DNA of 64,000 nt, from NCBI RefSeq assembly GCF_018780385.1, contig NZ_JADMJO010000014.1:62001-126000 (forward strand), in the 5' to 3' direction. Of the stretch, positions 16,075 to 24,764 are shown piece after piece. Numbering within the stretch: the stretch's first letter is position 1; each line of letters begins with the position of its first letter. Under the pieces are notes generated by a model that was not told the DNA's origin, did no database searches, and saw nothing but the letters and a program-made list of their open reading frames with translations. A program made the translations under genes and the position numbers. Origin of the DNA: Hydrogenophaga sp. (GTDB lineage Bacteria > Pseudomonadota > Gammaproteobacteria > Burkholderiales > Burkholderiaceae_C).

Positions 16075-16902
16075 ATGTGGAACCTCATCAAACCGCAGCC
16101 GAAGACCCTGCGCGTGTGGCAGATCGGTCTGCTGGTGGCGCTCGTCGTGTTCTGGTACGCCATGACCACGCCCGGCCTGCTGCCGAACTTCATGTTCGAG
16201 AACGACCGCCAGGCCGCGTTCTTCTTCGGTGAACCGTTGCGCGTGGCCGAGCGCATCTGGGCCTGGTTCGTCACCGACGCCGACATCTACCAACACCTGG
16301 GCGTGACGCTAACCGAGACCGTGCTGGCGTTTGCCATCGGCGCGCTCGGCGGCCTGGGCGGCGGCCTGTGGCTGGCGCTCTCGCCCATGGCCTCGGCCAT
16401 CCTGGAGCCCTACATCAAGGCCATGAATTCGATGCCGCGCATCATCCTCGCGCCCATCTTCGCGGTGTGGTTCGGCCTGGGCATCGCGAGCAAGGTGGCG
16501 CTGGGCGTGACGCTGGTGTTCTTCATCGTGTTCTTCAACGTCTACCAGGGCGTGAAGGAAGTGAGCCCGGTGATCCTGGCCAACGCGCGCATGCTGGGCG
16601 CGAGCCAGAAGCAGCTGCTGCGCCACGTGTACCTGCCGAGCGCCACCAGCTGGGTGTTCAGCTCGCTGCACACCAGCGTGGGCCTGGCCTTCGTGGGCGC
16701 GGTGGTGGGCGAATACCTCGGCTCAAGCCAGGGCGTGGGCTATCTGATTCTGCAGGCCGAAGGCAGCTTCGACATCAACACCGTGATGGCCGGCATCGTT
16801 GTGCTCACCGCGTTCGCGCTGGTGCTGGATGCGGTGGTGGGCAAGATCGAGAAGCGACTGATGAAATGGCAGCCGAAAGTCGGTGAGACCGAGAAACTGT
16901 GA
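16075..16902 (+). CDS. ABC transporter permease, SsuC/TauC-like
   Basis: Protein of 275 residues with six membrane helices. The EAA loop, which docks on the ATPase, is visible as EVSPVILANARMLGASQKQLLRHV without its longer flanks, and MNSMPRIILAPIFAVWFGLG precedes it, as in the SsuC/TauC group. It completes the importer with the two upstream genes. Its stop codon lies inside a hairpin (16897-16926) that probably ends the operon. Confidence 0.92.
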   Translation: MWNLIKPQPKTLRVWQIGLLVALVVFWYAMTTPGLLPNFMFENDRQAAFFFGEPLRVAERIWAWFVTDADIYQHLGVTLTETVLAFAIGALGGLGGGLWLALSPMASAILEPYIKAMNSMPRIILAPIFAVWFGLGIASKVALGVTLVFFIVFFNVYQGVKEVSPVILANARMLGASQKQLLRHVYLPSATSWVFSSLHTSVGLAFVGAVVGEYLGSSQGVGYLILQAEGSFDINTVMAGIVVLTAFALVLDAVVGKIEKRLMKWQPKVGETEKL

Positions 16903-16930
16903 CCGGAGCGCGTAGCGCTGTCACAGTCTT
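16897..16930 (+). terminator. Probable terminator hairpin over the permease stop
   Basis: CTGTGAC (16897-16903) pairs with GTCACAG (16920-16926), and inside it AGCGC pairs with GCGCT around a GTA loop. A short pyrimidine tract (TCTTTG) follows. The stop codon TGA is in the left arm. Confidence 0.6.
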
Positions 16931-16957
16931 TGCGCGGTCGCACGTCTTGGCCAGAGC

Positions 16958-17032
16958 TCAGCGCAGGCCGAAGAAACTCATGATGATGCCGATCACCACG
17001 ACCAGGCCGACAATGTAGATGATGGTGTTCAT
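16958..17032 (-). CDS. 24-residue hydrophobic membrane microprotein
   Basis: A 24-codon ORF starting MNTIIYIVGLVVVIGI and ending in SFFGLR. It is a single predicted membrane helix with a Phe-Gly-Leu-Arg end. A strong Shine-Dalgarno (AAGGAG, six bases before the ATG) and isolation between two genes argue that it is translated. I recall very similar short proteins (MNTIIYIVG start, FxGLR end) being conserved across many proteobacteria without a known job. It lies downstream of, and in the same direction as, the alpha/beta hydrolase-LuxR gene, 107 bases away, so it may share or have its own transcript. Confidence 0.75.
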   Translation of the reverse strand: MNTIIYIVGLVVVIGIIMSFFGLR

Positions 17033-17139
17033 GGCTTGCTCCTTGGGTGAATGATCTGATAGTGATCGTAGGGGGCGGGAAGCCTGCGCGAGGTAAGCCC
17101 TCGCGACACATGGCTGTAGGACAAGGATGACATCCCGCT

Positions 17140-18228
17140 TCAGCCCTCGCGATCGCGCACGTGAACGATGGCCTCTGCCCGCGTGTGCACGCCCAGCTTG
17201 TCGAAGATGCTCGACACCTGATTGCGCACCGTCTTCTCGCTCTTGTTCAACTGCTGCGCGATGGACGCGTTGTCCAGACCCAGCGCCACCAGGCGCAACA
17301 CGTCGCGCTCGGCCGGTGTCAGCGCCGCGTCGCCCGCGCCGGTGGTGGCATCGTCTCGCGCGGCGCCCAGAAATCCGCGCAGTTCGGCCAGGAACACGGG
17401 CCATGCCGGCTCGGTGTCCAGCAGCACGTGGTTGTCGCTGTCCAGCGGCACAAAACGCGCCCCCGGAATCAGTGCCGCCAGCCGCAGCCCTTCGTCGAAC
17501 GGCACGCGGGCATCACCGCGCGCATGCAGCACCAGCGTGGGCACGCGCAACTGGCGCGCGAGGTCGGTCACGTCGACGCGGTGAAACGCCTCGAGCGTGC
17601 GCGCGGCGTTCCCGGGGCTCGCGGTCAGGCGCTCCAGTTCGTTCCACCACTGGTGCTGCGCTGGCGTGCCGCCGGGGATGAACTGGTTGGTGAACACCTG
17701 GCGGAAGGCGTCGTTGTCGCGCCCCCAGCCCAGGCGGATCAGGTTGACCAGCGTCTCTGCTTCCAGCCGCTCGGCGTCGCTCGTGGCGCGCCGCAGCGCA
17801 CCGCGCGCATAGGCACCAGGCAGCACCAGATGAGACACCTTGTCGGGGTGGCGCACGGCGTAGGCAATGGCCACCGCGCCGCCTTGGGACATACCGATCA
17901 ACGGAAAGCGGCGCAAGCCCAGGCTGTCGACCACGGCCTCGAGGTCGCCCACCCAGGCGTCGAGCGAGAAGTCAGCCACCGAGCTGTCGGACAGGCCACA
18001 GCCACGCTGGTCGTAGCGGATGTACTGGTGGTCTCGCGCGAGCTCGGCCAGCCAGGGCCGCCAGACGGGGCTGTGCAGATCGTGTTCAACATGGCTCAGC
18101 CAATGCGCGGCGCGCAGCAGCGGCGGGCCTGACCCGATCGACGCGATCGCGATGCGTGTGCCGTCGGCCGCGTTGCAGAAGCGCAGGCTCTGACGCGGGT
18201 TCGGGAGCGGACTCTGAACGGCGGGCAT
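17140..18228 (-). CDS. Alpha/beta hydrolase fused to a LuxR-type HTH regulator
   Basis: Protein of 362 residues. Residues about 20-270 are an alpha/beta hydrolase: GSGPPLLRAAHWLSHVEHD (oxyanion region), YDQRGCGLSDSS, the nucleophile elbow GMSQGG, the acid in LHARGDARVPFDEG and a late histidine in LDSDNHVLL. From about residue 290 comes a GerE/LuxR helix-turn-helix: LTPAERDVLRLVALGLDNAS then IAQQLNKSEKTVRNQVSSIF. It is likely a DNA-binding regulator whose hydrolase domain senses or cleaves a small ligand. It is transcribed away from the diiron protein at 18386, a possible target. Confidence 0.9.
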   Translation of the reverse strand: MPAVQSPLPNPRQSLRFCNAADGTRIAIASIGSGPPLLRAAHWLSHVEHDLHSPVWRPWLAELARDHQYIRYDQRGCGLSDSSVADFSLDAWVGDLEAVVDSLGLRRFPLIGMSQGGAVAIAYAVRHPDKVSHLVLPGAYARGALRRATSDAERLEAETLVNLIRLGWGRDNDAFRQVFTNQFIPGGTPAQHQWWNELERLTASPGNAARTLEAFHRVDVTDLARQLRVPTLVLHARGDARVPFDEGLRLAALIPGARFVPLDSDNHVLLDTEPAWPVFLAELRGFLGAARDDATTGAGDAALTPAERDVLRLVALGLDNASIAQQLNKSEKTVRNQVSSIFDKLGVHTRAEAIVHVRDREG

Positions 18229-18385
18229 GCGCCATTGTCTCGCGCCTGGGTCGTGCGTCCCATGACTGGGTGTCTGCGCTTGTCCCCCAACGGAGGGATC
18301 GGGACATCCGCCTCATGCGCCGGCACGCGCACCGGTGAATCCTTCATCCACGTCGATTCGACGGAGCCCCCTGAGAGGAATCACC

Positions 18386-19375
18386 ATGGAAACCCACCCC
18401 ACCCCCCTGGACATCCCGCGTTACGCCAAGACCATCGAGGTCTCCAAACGCATCCGCTGGGACATCGACCGCGACGTGATCCGCGGTCGCGGCTTCGACC
18501 TGGCCCACACCTTCCTGCCCGACGGGCTGTCGCTGGCCGACGAACTGCCTTTCCTGAGCCCGACCGAGCACCGCTTCCTGAGCCAGGTGCAGGGCCGCAC
18601 CTACGCCAACATGTTCGGCCTGGTCGAGCGTTTCATCAGCGCGAAGATGCTGGAGGTGAGCCGCGACCACTGGCTCGGCGACCAGACCGCGCTGGAAGCC
18701 ATCGTGCGATTCACCGACGAAGAGCTGAAGCACCAGGAACTGTTCCGCCGCATCGAACTGCTGGTGGGCGCCGACATGCCGGCGGGCTACCGCTTCGACG
18801 TGTCACCCAACGACGTGGCCGCCTTCGTGCTGGGCAAGAGCACCTGGGCCGTGCTGGCGCTCACCTGCCACATCGAGCTGTTCTCACAGGCGCACTACCG
18901 CGCCAGCATCGATGCCGCCGAAGGCCTGTCGCCGTTGTTCAAGGACGTGTTCCTGTTCCACTGGCGGGAAGAGTCTCAGCACGCGATCATCGACGAGCTG
19001 GAATGGGCGCGGGAAGACGCCAAGCTGGCGTCCGATGCACAGCGCGATGCGGCGGTGAACGACCTGATCGCGCTGGTCGGCGGCGTCGACGGCATCCTGC
19101 AAGCGCAGGCCAAGGCGGATGCGGCGTACTTCCTGAACATCTGCGGCATGACACCGGAAGGCGAGCGCGCCGAGCAGGTACACGCCACGCTGCTCAAGGC
19201 CTACCGCTGGCAGTACATCGTCTCCGGCACGCTGGAGCCACGCTTTCAGAAAGTGTTGGGGAGCCTGGTGAGCGAGGCGCAGATGGCGCGCATACAGGCC
19301 GCGCTGGCGCCTCTGAGCTACGCGGTGCCGGTGCGCGCGGAGGCCATGCGCGCCATGAGCGCAACGGTGCACTGA
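18386..19375 (+). CDS. Ferritin-like diiron protein (AurF/R2-like)
   Basis: Protein of 329 residues, mostly helical. Two ExxH pairs are visible: E113-L-K-H116 in FTDEELKHQELF and E196-S-Q-H199 in HWREESQHAIID, plus HIELFSQAHY between them. This is the metal-ligand spacing of ferritin-like carboxylate-bridged diiron proteins; the closest group I can suggest is the p-aminobenzoate oxygenase/diiron oxygenase type, without a named substrate. A GAGAGGA site precedes the ATG. The regulator on the opposite strand starts 157 bases away. Confidence 0.72.
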   Translation: METHPTPLDIPRYAKTIEVSKRIRWDIDRDVIRGRGFDLAHTFLPDGLSLADELPFLSPTEHRFLSQVQGRTYANMFGLVERFISAKMLEVSRDHWLGDQTALEAIVRFTDEELKHQELFRRIELLVGADMPAGYRFDVSPNDVAAFVLGKSTWAVLALTCHIELFSQAHYRASIDAAEGLSPLFKDVFLFHWREESQHAIIDELEWAREDAKLASDAQRDAAVNDLIALVGGVDGILQAQAKADAAYFLNICGMTPEGERAEQVHATLLKAYRWQYIVSGTLEPRFQKVLGSLVSEAQMARIQAALAPLSYAVPVRAEAMRAMSATVH

Positions 19376-19382
19376 GCGCGCT

Positions 19383-19874
19383 TCACGACGTGCTCTGGCC
19401 CCGCCGTGCCGCCTCGATCGCGGCGATATCGATCTTCGTCATGGTCATCATCGCGTCGAAAGCGCGTTTCGCCGCCGCGCGATCGGGGCCGGTGATGGCC
19501 ACGGTGAGGGCGCGCGGCGTGATCTGCCAGGACACGCCCCAACGGTCCTTGCACCAGCCGCACGCGCTTTCCTGGCCGCCATTGCCCACCACCGCGTTCC
19601 ACAAGCGGTCGGTCTCGGCCTGGTCGTCGGTCGCGATCTGAAAGGAGAAGGCTTCGTTGTGCTTGAACGTCGGGCCGCCGTTCAGGCCGAGGCAAGGGAT
19701 GCCGGCCACGGTGAACTCGACCGTCAGCACATCACCCTGCTTGCCGTCCGGATAGTCACCCGGTGCATGCAGAACGCTGCCCACTGCGCTGTCCGGAAAG
19801 GTCTGGGCATAGAAGTTGGCGGCGTCCAGGGCAGCGCCGTCGTACCAAAGACAGATCGTGTTCTTGCTCGTCAT
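19383..19874 (-). CDS. VOC-superfamily protein (PhnB/3-demethylubiquinone methyltransferase-like)
   Basis: Protein of 163 residues: TICLWYDGAALDAANFYAQTF opens the fold, then FTVAGIPCLGLNGGP, FSFQIATDDQAETDRLW and the CKDRWGVSWQITPRAL signature, which define the PhnB-like/3-demethylubiquinone-9 3-methyltransferase family (DUF899-like annotations are common). These proteins have the glyoxalase/bleomycin-resistance beta-alpha fold; their enzymatic role is mostly unproved. A methionine 16 codons upstream is in frame, but 19874 has the better AGGAGA site. The 3' end converges on the diiron gene with seven bases between them. Confidence 0.88.
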   Translation of the reverse strand: MTSKNTICLWYDGAALDAANFYAQTFPDSAVGSVLHAPGDYPDGKQGDVLTVEFTVAGIPCLGLNGGPTFKHNEAFSFQIATDDQAETDRLWNAVVGNGGQESACGWCKDRWGVSWQITPRALTVAITGPDRAAAKRAFDAMMTMTKIDIAAIEAARRGQSTS

Positions 19875-20007
19875 CGCAGGTCTCCTGAAGAGTTGAGCAC
19901 GCAGCGTACGCCACCGCTCCAACCGAGTCCATCAGGGAGACAAACCACCCCTTCCTGTGGCAGAGTCCTTCTTCCTCGAAAAACGCCACCCCCAAGGAGA
20001 CCACCGA

Positions 20008-20340
20008 TTGAACGCCTGGATGATGCTCGGACTGGCCATCGTGGCCGAGGTGATTGGCACCACCGCCTTGAAAGCGAGCGAGAGTTTCACGCGGCTCGTG
20101 CCGTCGCTGATCGTGGTGGTGGGCTATGGCGTGGCGTTCTACTGCCTCGCGGGGGTGCTCAAGAGCGTGCCGGTGGGCATCGCCTACGCCATCTGGTCGG
20201 GCCTGGGCATCGTGCTGATCACCGCGGTGGCCTGGTTGCTCTATGGGCAACGCATTGATGCGGCCGGGCTGATCGGCATGGGCTTGATCATCGCCGGGGT
20301 GGTGGTGCTCAACGTGTTTTCCAAGGCCTCGGTGCACTGA
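20008..20340 (+). CDS. Small multidrug resistance (SMR) family transporter
   Basis: Protein of 110 residues, exactly the EmrE length, with four membrane helices. Glu14 ([20 protein letters not shown]) is the membrane-embedded proton/substrate-binding residue, and [15 protein letters not shown] is the SMR helix 3 signature. It starts at TTG 20008: AAGGAGA lies seven bases upstream, while the ATG at 19957 adds a charged, unlikely leader. Quaternary ammonium or guanidinium-type exporters both belong here; no guanidine riboswitch was noticed in the short upstream region. Confidence 0.9.
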   Translation: MNAWMMLGLAIVAEVIGTTALKASESFTRLVPSLIVVVGYGVAFYCLAGVLKSVPVGIAYAIWSGLGIVLITAVAWLLYGQRIDAAGLIGMGLIIAGVVVLNVFSKASVH

Positions 20341-20363
20341 GCGTCACACCCCTTGAAGCACAT

Positions 20364-20618
20364 TCAGCCGCGGCCCGCGCGGCGCTCCTCGCGCAGCATG
20401 AAGAGGTAGAGGCCTTCCACCTTTTCGCGCGCCCACGGTGTCTTGCGCAGGAAACGCAGGCTCGAACCCACACTGGGGTCGACGTTGAAGCAACGCACCG
20501 GGATGCGCTGGCCGAGTTCCTCCCAGCCATAGTGATCCGCGAGCGCGGTGACGATCGCTTCCAGCGTCAACCCGTGCAAGGGGTTGCGTGGCTGCTCGTT
20601 GGGCGTTTCGTCTGTCAT
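20364..20618 (-). CDS. VF530-family (DUF2132) DNA-binding-like protein
   Basis: Protein of 84 residues: [20 protein letters not shown] then [20 protein letters not shown] and [20 protein letters not shown], which is the conserved VF530/DUF2132 pattern. A Vibrio member has a fold like a DNA-binding domain; function is otherwise unknown. Its ATG lies inside the end of gshB (4-base overlap), so it is translationally coupled as the last gene of the gshB operon. Confidence 0.88.
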   Translation of the reverse strand: MTDETPNEQPRNPLHGLTLEAIVTALADHYGWEELGQRIPVRCFNVDPSVGSSLRFLRKTPWAREKVEGLYLFMLREERRAGRG

Positions 20619-21559
20619 GCCATGGCCGCTTCAAGCGCATCCACAAACATCGCGGGCACATCAAAGCCGGTCTGCTGCTGGATCTCCTGAAAGCAGGTCG
20701 GACTGGTCACGTTGATCTCGGTCACCTTGTCGCCGATCATGTCCAGCCCAACCAGCAGCAGGCCGCGTTCGGCCAGCGTGGGCGCGATGGCCTCGGCGAT
20801 CGCACGGTCGGTGTCGCTCAGAGGTTGGGCCACACCTTTGCCTCCGACGGCCAGGTTGCCGCGCACCTCGTTGCCCTGGGGAATGCGCGCCAGCACGAAG
20901 GGAGCGACTTTGCCACCGATGAGCAGCAGGCGCTTGTCACCGTCCACGATGGCCGGCAGGTAGGCCTGCACCATCACGCTGGTGGCGCCACCCTGGTTGA
21001 GCGTTTCGGTGATGGAGCCCAGGTTCATGCCGTCCGGGCCGACGCGGAAGATGCCCATGCCACCCATGCCGTCCAGCGGCTTCAGGATGATGTCTTTGTG
21101 CTCGGCGTGGAAATGGCGAATGGCCTCGGGCGAGCGCGTCACCAGGGTGGGCGGCGCGTACTCGGCGAACTCCATGAGCGCGAGTTTTTCCGGGTGGTCG
21201 CGCAACGCGCGCGGGCTGTTGAACACCTTCGCGCCTTCGCGCTCGGCCTGCTCCAGCAGATGCGTGGCGTAAAAGAACTCGCTGTCGAACGGCGGGTCCT
21301 TGCGCATGAGCACGGCGTCAAACGTGTACAGGGCCTCGCGGCCCTCGTGGAGCACGCGGTACCAGTCGTCGGCCGCGCCGGTCAGCTCGAGGCGGCGCAC
21401 CAGCGCGGTCACGGGCTGGCCGGTCTGCCACTGCAGGTGCTGCGGCTCGCAGGCCGCCAGCGCGTGGCCACGCTTCTGCAGCTCGCGCATCATGGCAAAG
21501 GTGGTGTCTTTGTAGGTCTTGAAGGTGACCAACGGGTCGGCGACAAAGAGGATGTTCAT
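20615..21559 (-). CDS. gshB: Glutathione synthetase
   Basis: Protein of 314 residues, the usual length. It joins gamma-glutamylcysteine and glycine with [23 protein letters not shown] is the standard N-terminus; [36 protein letters not shown] (ATP-grasp glycine loop) and [15 protein letters not shown] (metal and substrate site) are intact. It overlaps the transporter gene upstream (ATGA) and VF530 downstream. gshA lies three genes upstream on the same strand. Confidence 0.96.
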   Translation of the reverse strand: MNILFVADPLVTFKTYKDTTFAMMRELQKRGHALAACEPQHLQWQTGQPVTALVRRLELTGAADDWYRVLHEGREALYTFDAVLMRKDPPFDSEFFYATHLLEQAEREGAKVFNSPRALRDHPEKLALMEFAEYAPPTLVTRSPEAIRHFHAEHKDIILKPLDGMGGMGIFRVGPDGMNLGSITETLNQGGATSVMVQAYLPAIVDGDKRLLLIGGKVAPFVLARIPQGNEVRGNLAVGGKGVAQPLSDTDRAIAEAIAPTLAERGLLLVGLDMIGDKVTEINVTSPTCFQEIQQQTGFDVPAMFVDALEAAMA

Positions 21560-22743
21560 GGCTTGCTTTTCGGACGAAGGCCGTACTGTTGCACAAACAG
21601 CGCCATGGCGCCGGCCACCACACCCCAAAAGGCCGAGCCGATGCCGGCTATCGCCACGCCGCTGAGCGTGACGAGAAACGTGATGAGCGCGGCTTCGCGG
21701 TGCGTGTCGTCCTTCAAGGCCGCGTTCAGCCCACCGCCGATGCTGCCCAGCAACGCGATGCCGGCGATGGCCAGCACCAGTTCGCGCGGGAAGGCAATCA
21801 ACAGACCCGTGACGGCCGCGCCGAACAGGCCGATGAGCACGTAGATGGCGCCGCAGGTGACGGCGGCGGTGTAGCGCTTCTTCGGATCGGGATGCGCTTC
21901 GGGGCCCATGCAGATGGCCGCCGTGATGGCGCTGAGGTTGAGCGCGAACGCGCCGAACGGCGCGAGCACCAAGGTGGCCACCCCCGTGAGCGTGATGATT
22001 TTCGAAATCGGCATGTCGTAGCCGGCGGCTCGGATCGCGGCCACGCCGGGCAGGTTCTGCGACGCCATGGTGACCACGAACAGCGGCAGCGCCAGGCTGG
22101 TGAAGGCGGCCAGCGTGAACACCGGCATGGTGAACACCGGCCGGGCCAGCTCGAGGGTGAGCGAGCCGGCATTGAACTGGCCCCGCAGCACCACATAAGC
22201 CACCGACACCGCCAGCGTGATCACCACCGCGTAGCGCGGCGCCAGGCGACGGCCGAGCAGGTAGGCCAGCAGCATGAGCACCACCAGCACCAGCGCGGTC
22301 TGCGCGGCGGCAAAGGCCTGCAGACCGAAGCGCGCCAGCACGCCGGCCAGCAGGGCGGCAGCGATGGCCATCGGGATCTTGTTCATCACGCGCTCGAACC
22401 AGCCGGTGGCGCCCGCCACGGTGATGAGCGCGCCGCACACCAGGAAAGCGCCGATGGCCTCGGCCATGGAGAACCCCCCTGCGATGCCGGCGGTGGCCAG
22501 CACGGCCGCACCGGGCGTGCTCCAGGCCACCATGACCGGCTGCCTGAGGATGAGCGAAGGAATGGCTGAAGTGAGCCCCATACCCAGGCCCAGCGCCCAC
22601 ATCCACGAGGTGATTTGCGCCGGCGTGGCACCGAAGGCCTGCGCGGCCTGGAAGACGATGGCCACCGAGCTGGTGAAACCCACCAGCACCGCGACGAAGC
22701 CGGCGGTGGCGGCTGAGAGGTTGAGGTCTTTGAAGAATGGCAT
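21556..22743 (-). CDS. benE: BenE-family transporter
   Basis: Protein of 395 residues with 11-12 membrane helices. The start (MPFFKDLNLSAATAGFVAVL), QAFGATPAQITSWMWALGLG, and PGAAVLATAGIAGGFSMAEA fit the benzoate/H+ symporter family (BenE/YdcO). Several family members have no proven benzoate uptake, and no benzoate genes are in the window, so the substrate is uncertain. It overlaps gshB by four bases and lies 21 bases after kup ends on the same strand. Confidence 0.85.
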   Translation of the reverse strand: MPFFKDLNLSAATAGFVAVLVGFTSSVAIVFQAAQAFGATPAQITSWMWALGLGMGLTSAIPSLILRQPVMVAWSTPGAAVLATAGIAGGFSMAEAIGAFLVCGALITVAGATGWFERVMNKIPMAIAAALLAGVLARFGLQAFAAAQTALVLVVLMLLAYLLGRRLAPRYAVVITLAVSVAYVVLRGQFNAGSLTLELARPVFTMPVFTLAAFTSLALPLFVVTMASQNLPGVAAIRAAGYDMPISKIITLTGVATLVLAPFGAFALNLSAITAAICMGPEAHPDPKKRYTAAVTCGAIYVLIGLFGAAVTGLLIAFPRELVLAIAGIALLGSIGGGLNAALKDDTHREAALITFLVTLSGVAIAGIGSAFWGVVAGAMALFVQQYGLRPKSKP

Positions 22744-22764
22744 CGGGCGATTTTCGCCGCGCGA

Positions 22765-24633
22765 TCAGATCTCTATTTTCGAGCCGAGCTCAATCACCGC
22801 GTTGTTGGGCAGATGCAGGAACTGCGCAGCTGCGCTGGCGTTGTGGTGCATCTGCGCAAACAGCTTTTCGCGCCAGGGCGCCATGCCGCCGCCCAGCGTG
22901 GGCGTCACAACGTCACGTGACAGGAAGTAGCTGGTCGTCATGGACTCCAGGGCACAGCCGTGCCCCCGCATGAGCTGCAGCGCCTTGGGCACGTCGGGCT
23001 CGTCCTTGAAGCCGTAGTGCAGCGTCACGGCCCAGCAGTCGTACCCCAACGGTTCCATCTGCAAACGTTGTCCGGGCGCGATCCACGGCACCTCATGGCT
23101 GCGCACGGTCACAAACAGGTTCTGCTCGTGCAGCACCTTGTTGTGCTTGAGGTTGTGCAGCATCGCATTGGGCACGGTGCCACTCTCGGCGGTGAGAAAC
23201 ACAGCGGTACCCGCCACGCGCACCGGCGGGCTCACGAACACCGCTTCCAGAAAGCTCGGCAGGTCCAGCGCTTCGGCCTGCTGGGCCTCGCCCATGAGGC
23301 TGCGGCCGCGCTTCCAGGTCATCATGAGCGTGAACACCAGGCCGCCAATGAGCAGTGGGAACCAGCCGCCCGCGAACAGCTTGAGCAGGTTGGAGGTGAA
23401 GAACGCCACGTCGACAACGAAGAAGAAACCGGTGGCGGCCACGCACAGCCACAGCGGGTATTTCCAGCCGTAGCGGATCACGTAGAAGGTGAGCACGGTG
23501 GTGATCAGCATGTCCAGCGTGACCGCGATGCCGTAAGCCGCAGCCAGGTTGGTCGACGACTTGAACATCACCACCGCCAGCACGATGGCGGCAAACAGGC
23601 CCCAGTTGACGAAGGGCATGTAGATCTGGCCGGTGTCGTGCTCGCTGGTGTGCTGCACCTGCAGGCGCGGCAAATAACCCAGCTGCATGGCCTGCTTGGT
23701 CACGCTGAAGGCGCCGGTGATGAGCGCTTGCGAGGCGATGACGGTGGCCATGGTGGCCAGCAGCACCAGCGGCAGCAGGGCCCAGTCCGGCGCCATGTTG
23801 AAGAACGGATTCTTCACCGCCTCGGGCCGCGCCAGCAGCAGTGCGCCCTGGCCGAAGTAGTTCAACGTGAGGCAGGGCATGACCACCAGAAACCAGGCCA
23901 GGCGGATCGGCTTCTTGCCGAAGTGGCCGAGGTCGGCGTAGAGCGCTTCGGCACCCGTCACGCACAGCACCACGGCACCCAGGATGATGAAGGTGGTGCC
24001 CGGCTGTTGCCACATGAAGCGCAGCGCGTGGTGCGGGCTGAGCGCGGCCAGGATCTCGGGGTGGTCCAGGATCTGGTTCACCCCCAGGCCCGCGATGGTG
24101 ACGAACCACACCACGGTGATCGGACCAAAGAACTTGCCGAGGCCGCCGGTGCCGCTCTTTTGCACCGCAAACAGCGCAAACAGCACCACCAGCGTGATCG
24201 GGACCACGTACTGCCGGAAGGCGGGGGAAATGACCTCCAGGCCCTCGACCGCCGAGAGCACCGAGATGGCCGGTGTGATGACGCCGTCGCCATAAAACAG
24301 CGCGGTGCCGAAGATGCCGATGGCCAGCAGGGTCTGGCGCAGTTCGGGCCGGTCTTTCACCGCGGTGGAGGCCAGCGCCAGCATGGCGATCAGACCGCCT
24401 TCGCCGCCGTTGTCGGCACGCAGCACGAGCACGACGTACTTGAGCGAGACGATGACCGTGAGCGTCCAGAACAGGATGGACAGCACGCCGTAAACGTTGG
24501 CGTGGGTGAACGGTACGTGGCCGGATCCGAAGACCTCTTTGACGGCGTACAGCACGCTGGTGCCGATATCGCCGTAGACCACACCGATGGCGCCCAGCGT
24601 GAGCGCTGTGAGAGAGGATTTGGAAGCTGACAC
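22765..24633 (-). CDS. kup: Low-affinity potassium transporter Kup
   Basis: Protein of 622 residues, 12 membrane helices then a cytoplasmic C-terminal region. [20 protein letters not shown] and [20 protein letters not shown] are the family signatures; [20 protein letters not shown] lies near the C-terminus. Kup takes up K+ with protons. I chose the GTG at 24633 since betaproteobacterial Kup starts S-A-S-K-S-S-L; an ATG 11 codons upstream (24666) has no ribosome-binding site but remains possible. It precedes benE and gshB in the same direction. Confidence 0.94.
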   Translation of the reverse strand: MSASKSSLTALTLGAIGVVYGDIGTSVLYAVKEVFGSGHVPFTHANVYGVLSILFWTLTVIVSLKYVVLVLRADNGGEGGLIAMLALASTAVKDRPELRQTLLAIGIFGTALFYGDGVITPAISVLSAVEGLEVISPAFRQYVVPITLVVLFALFAVQKSGTGGLGKFFGPITVVWFVTIAGLGVNQILDHPEILAALSPHHALRFMWQQPGTTFIILGAVVLCVTGAEALYADLGHFGKKPIRLAWFLVVMPCLTLNYFGQGALLLARPEAVKNPFFNMAPDWALLPLVLLATMATVIASQALITGAFSVTKQAMQLGYLPRLQVQHTSEHDTGQIYMPFVNWGLFAAIVLAVVMFKSSTNLAAAYGIAVTLDMLITTVLTFYVIRYGWKYPLWLCVAATGFFFVVDVAFFTSNLLKLFAGGWFPLLIGGLVFTLMMTWKRGRSLMGEAQQAEALDLPSFLEAVFVSPPVRVAGTAVFLTAESGTVPNAMLHNLKHNKVLHEQNLFVTVRSHEVPWIAPGQRLQMEPLGYDCWAVTLHYGFKDEPDVPKALQLMRGHGCALESMTTSYFLSRDVVTPTLGGGMAPWREKLFAQMHHNASAAAQFLHLPNNAVIELGSKIEI

Positions 24634-24698
24634 GAAACAACCCCGGCCTGTTGGCACGGGGTTCATTGTCTTGGGAACGCGATTTTGCGCCAGCGTCA

Positions 24699-24716
24699 GC
24701 CCACGCGGCCGTGGGC
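24699..24716. other. Hairpin between gshA and kup
   Basis: GCCCACG (24699-24705) and CGTGGGC (24710-24716) close a CGGC loop. There is no T tract, so it is more likely an mRNA stabiliser or processing site than a terminator. Confidence 0.35.
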
Positions 24717-24764
24717 GTGGAGCTCTAAAGCACCCCGAAAGCGCTTATGTTGCGCTGCAACAAC

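Noticed and set aside
20341..20363. Toxin-antitoxin or guanidine riboswitch near the SMR gene
   Set aside because: The spaces around the SMR gene are too short for a riboswitch and VF530 is coupled to gshB on the other strand.
22960..24630. A 556-codon plus-strand frame opposite kup
   Set aside because: Antisense shadow; the Kup protein on the minus strand has all family signatures.
24699..24716. Intrinsic terminator after gshA
   Set aside because: The stem is good but neither strand has a T tract, so I list it only as a hairpin.
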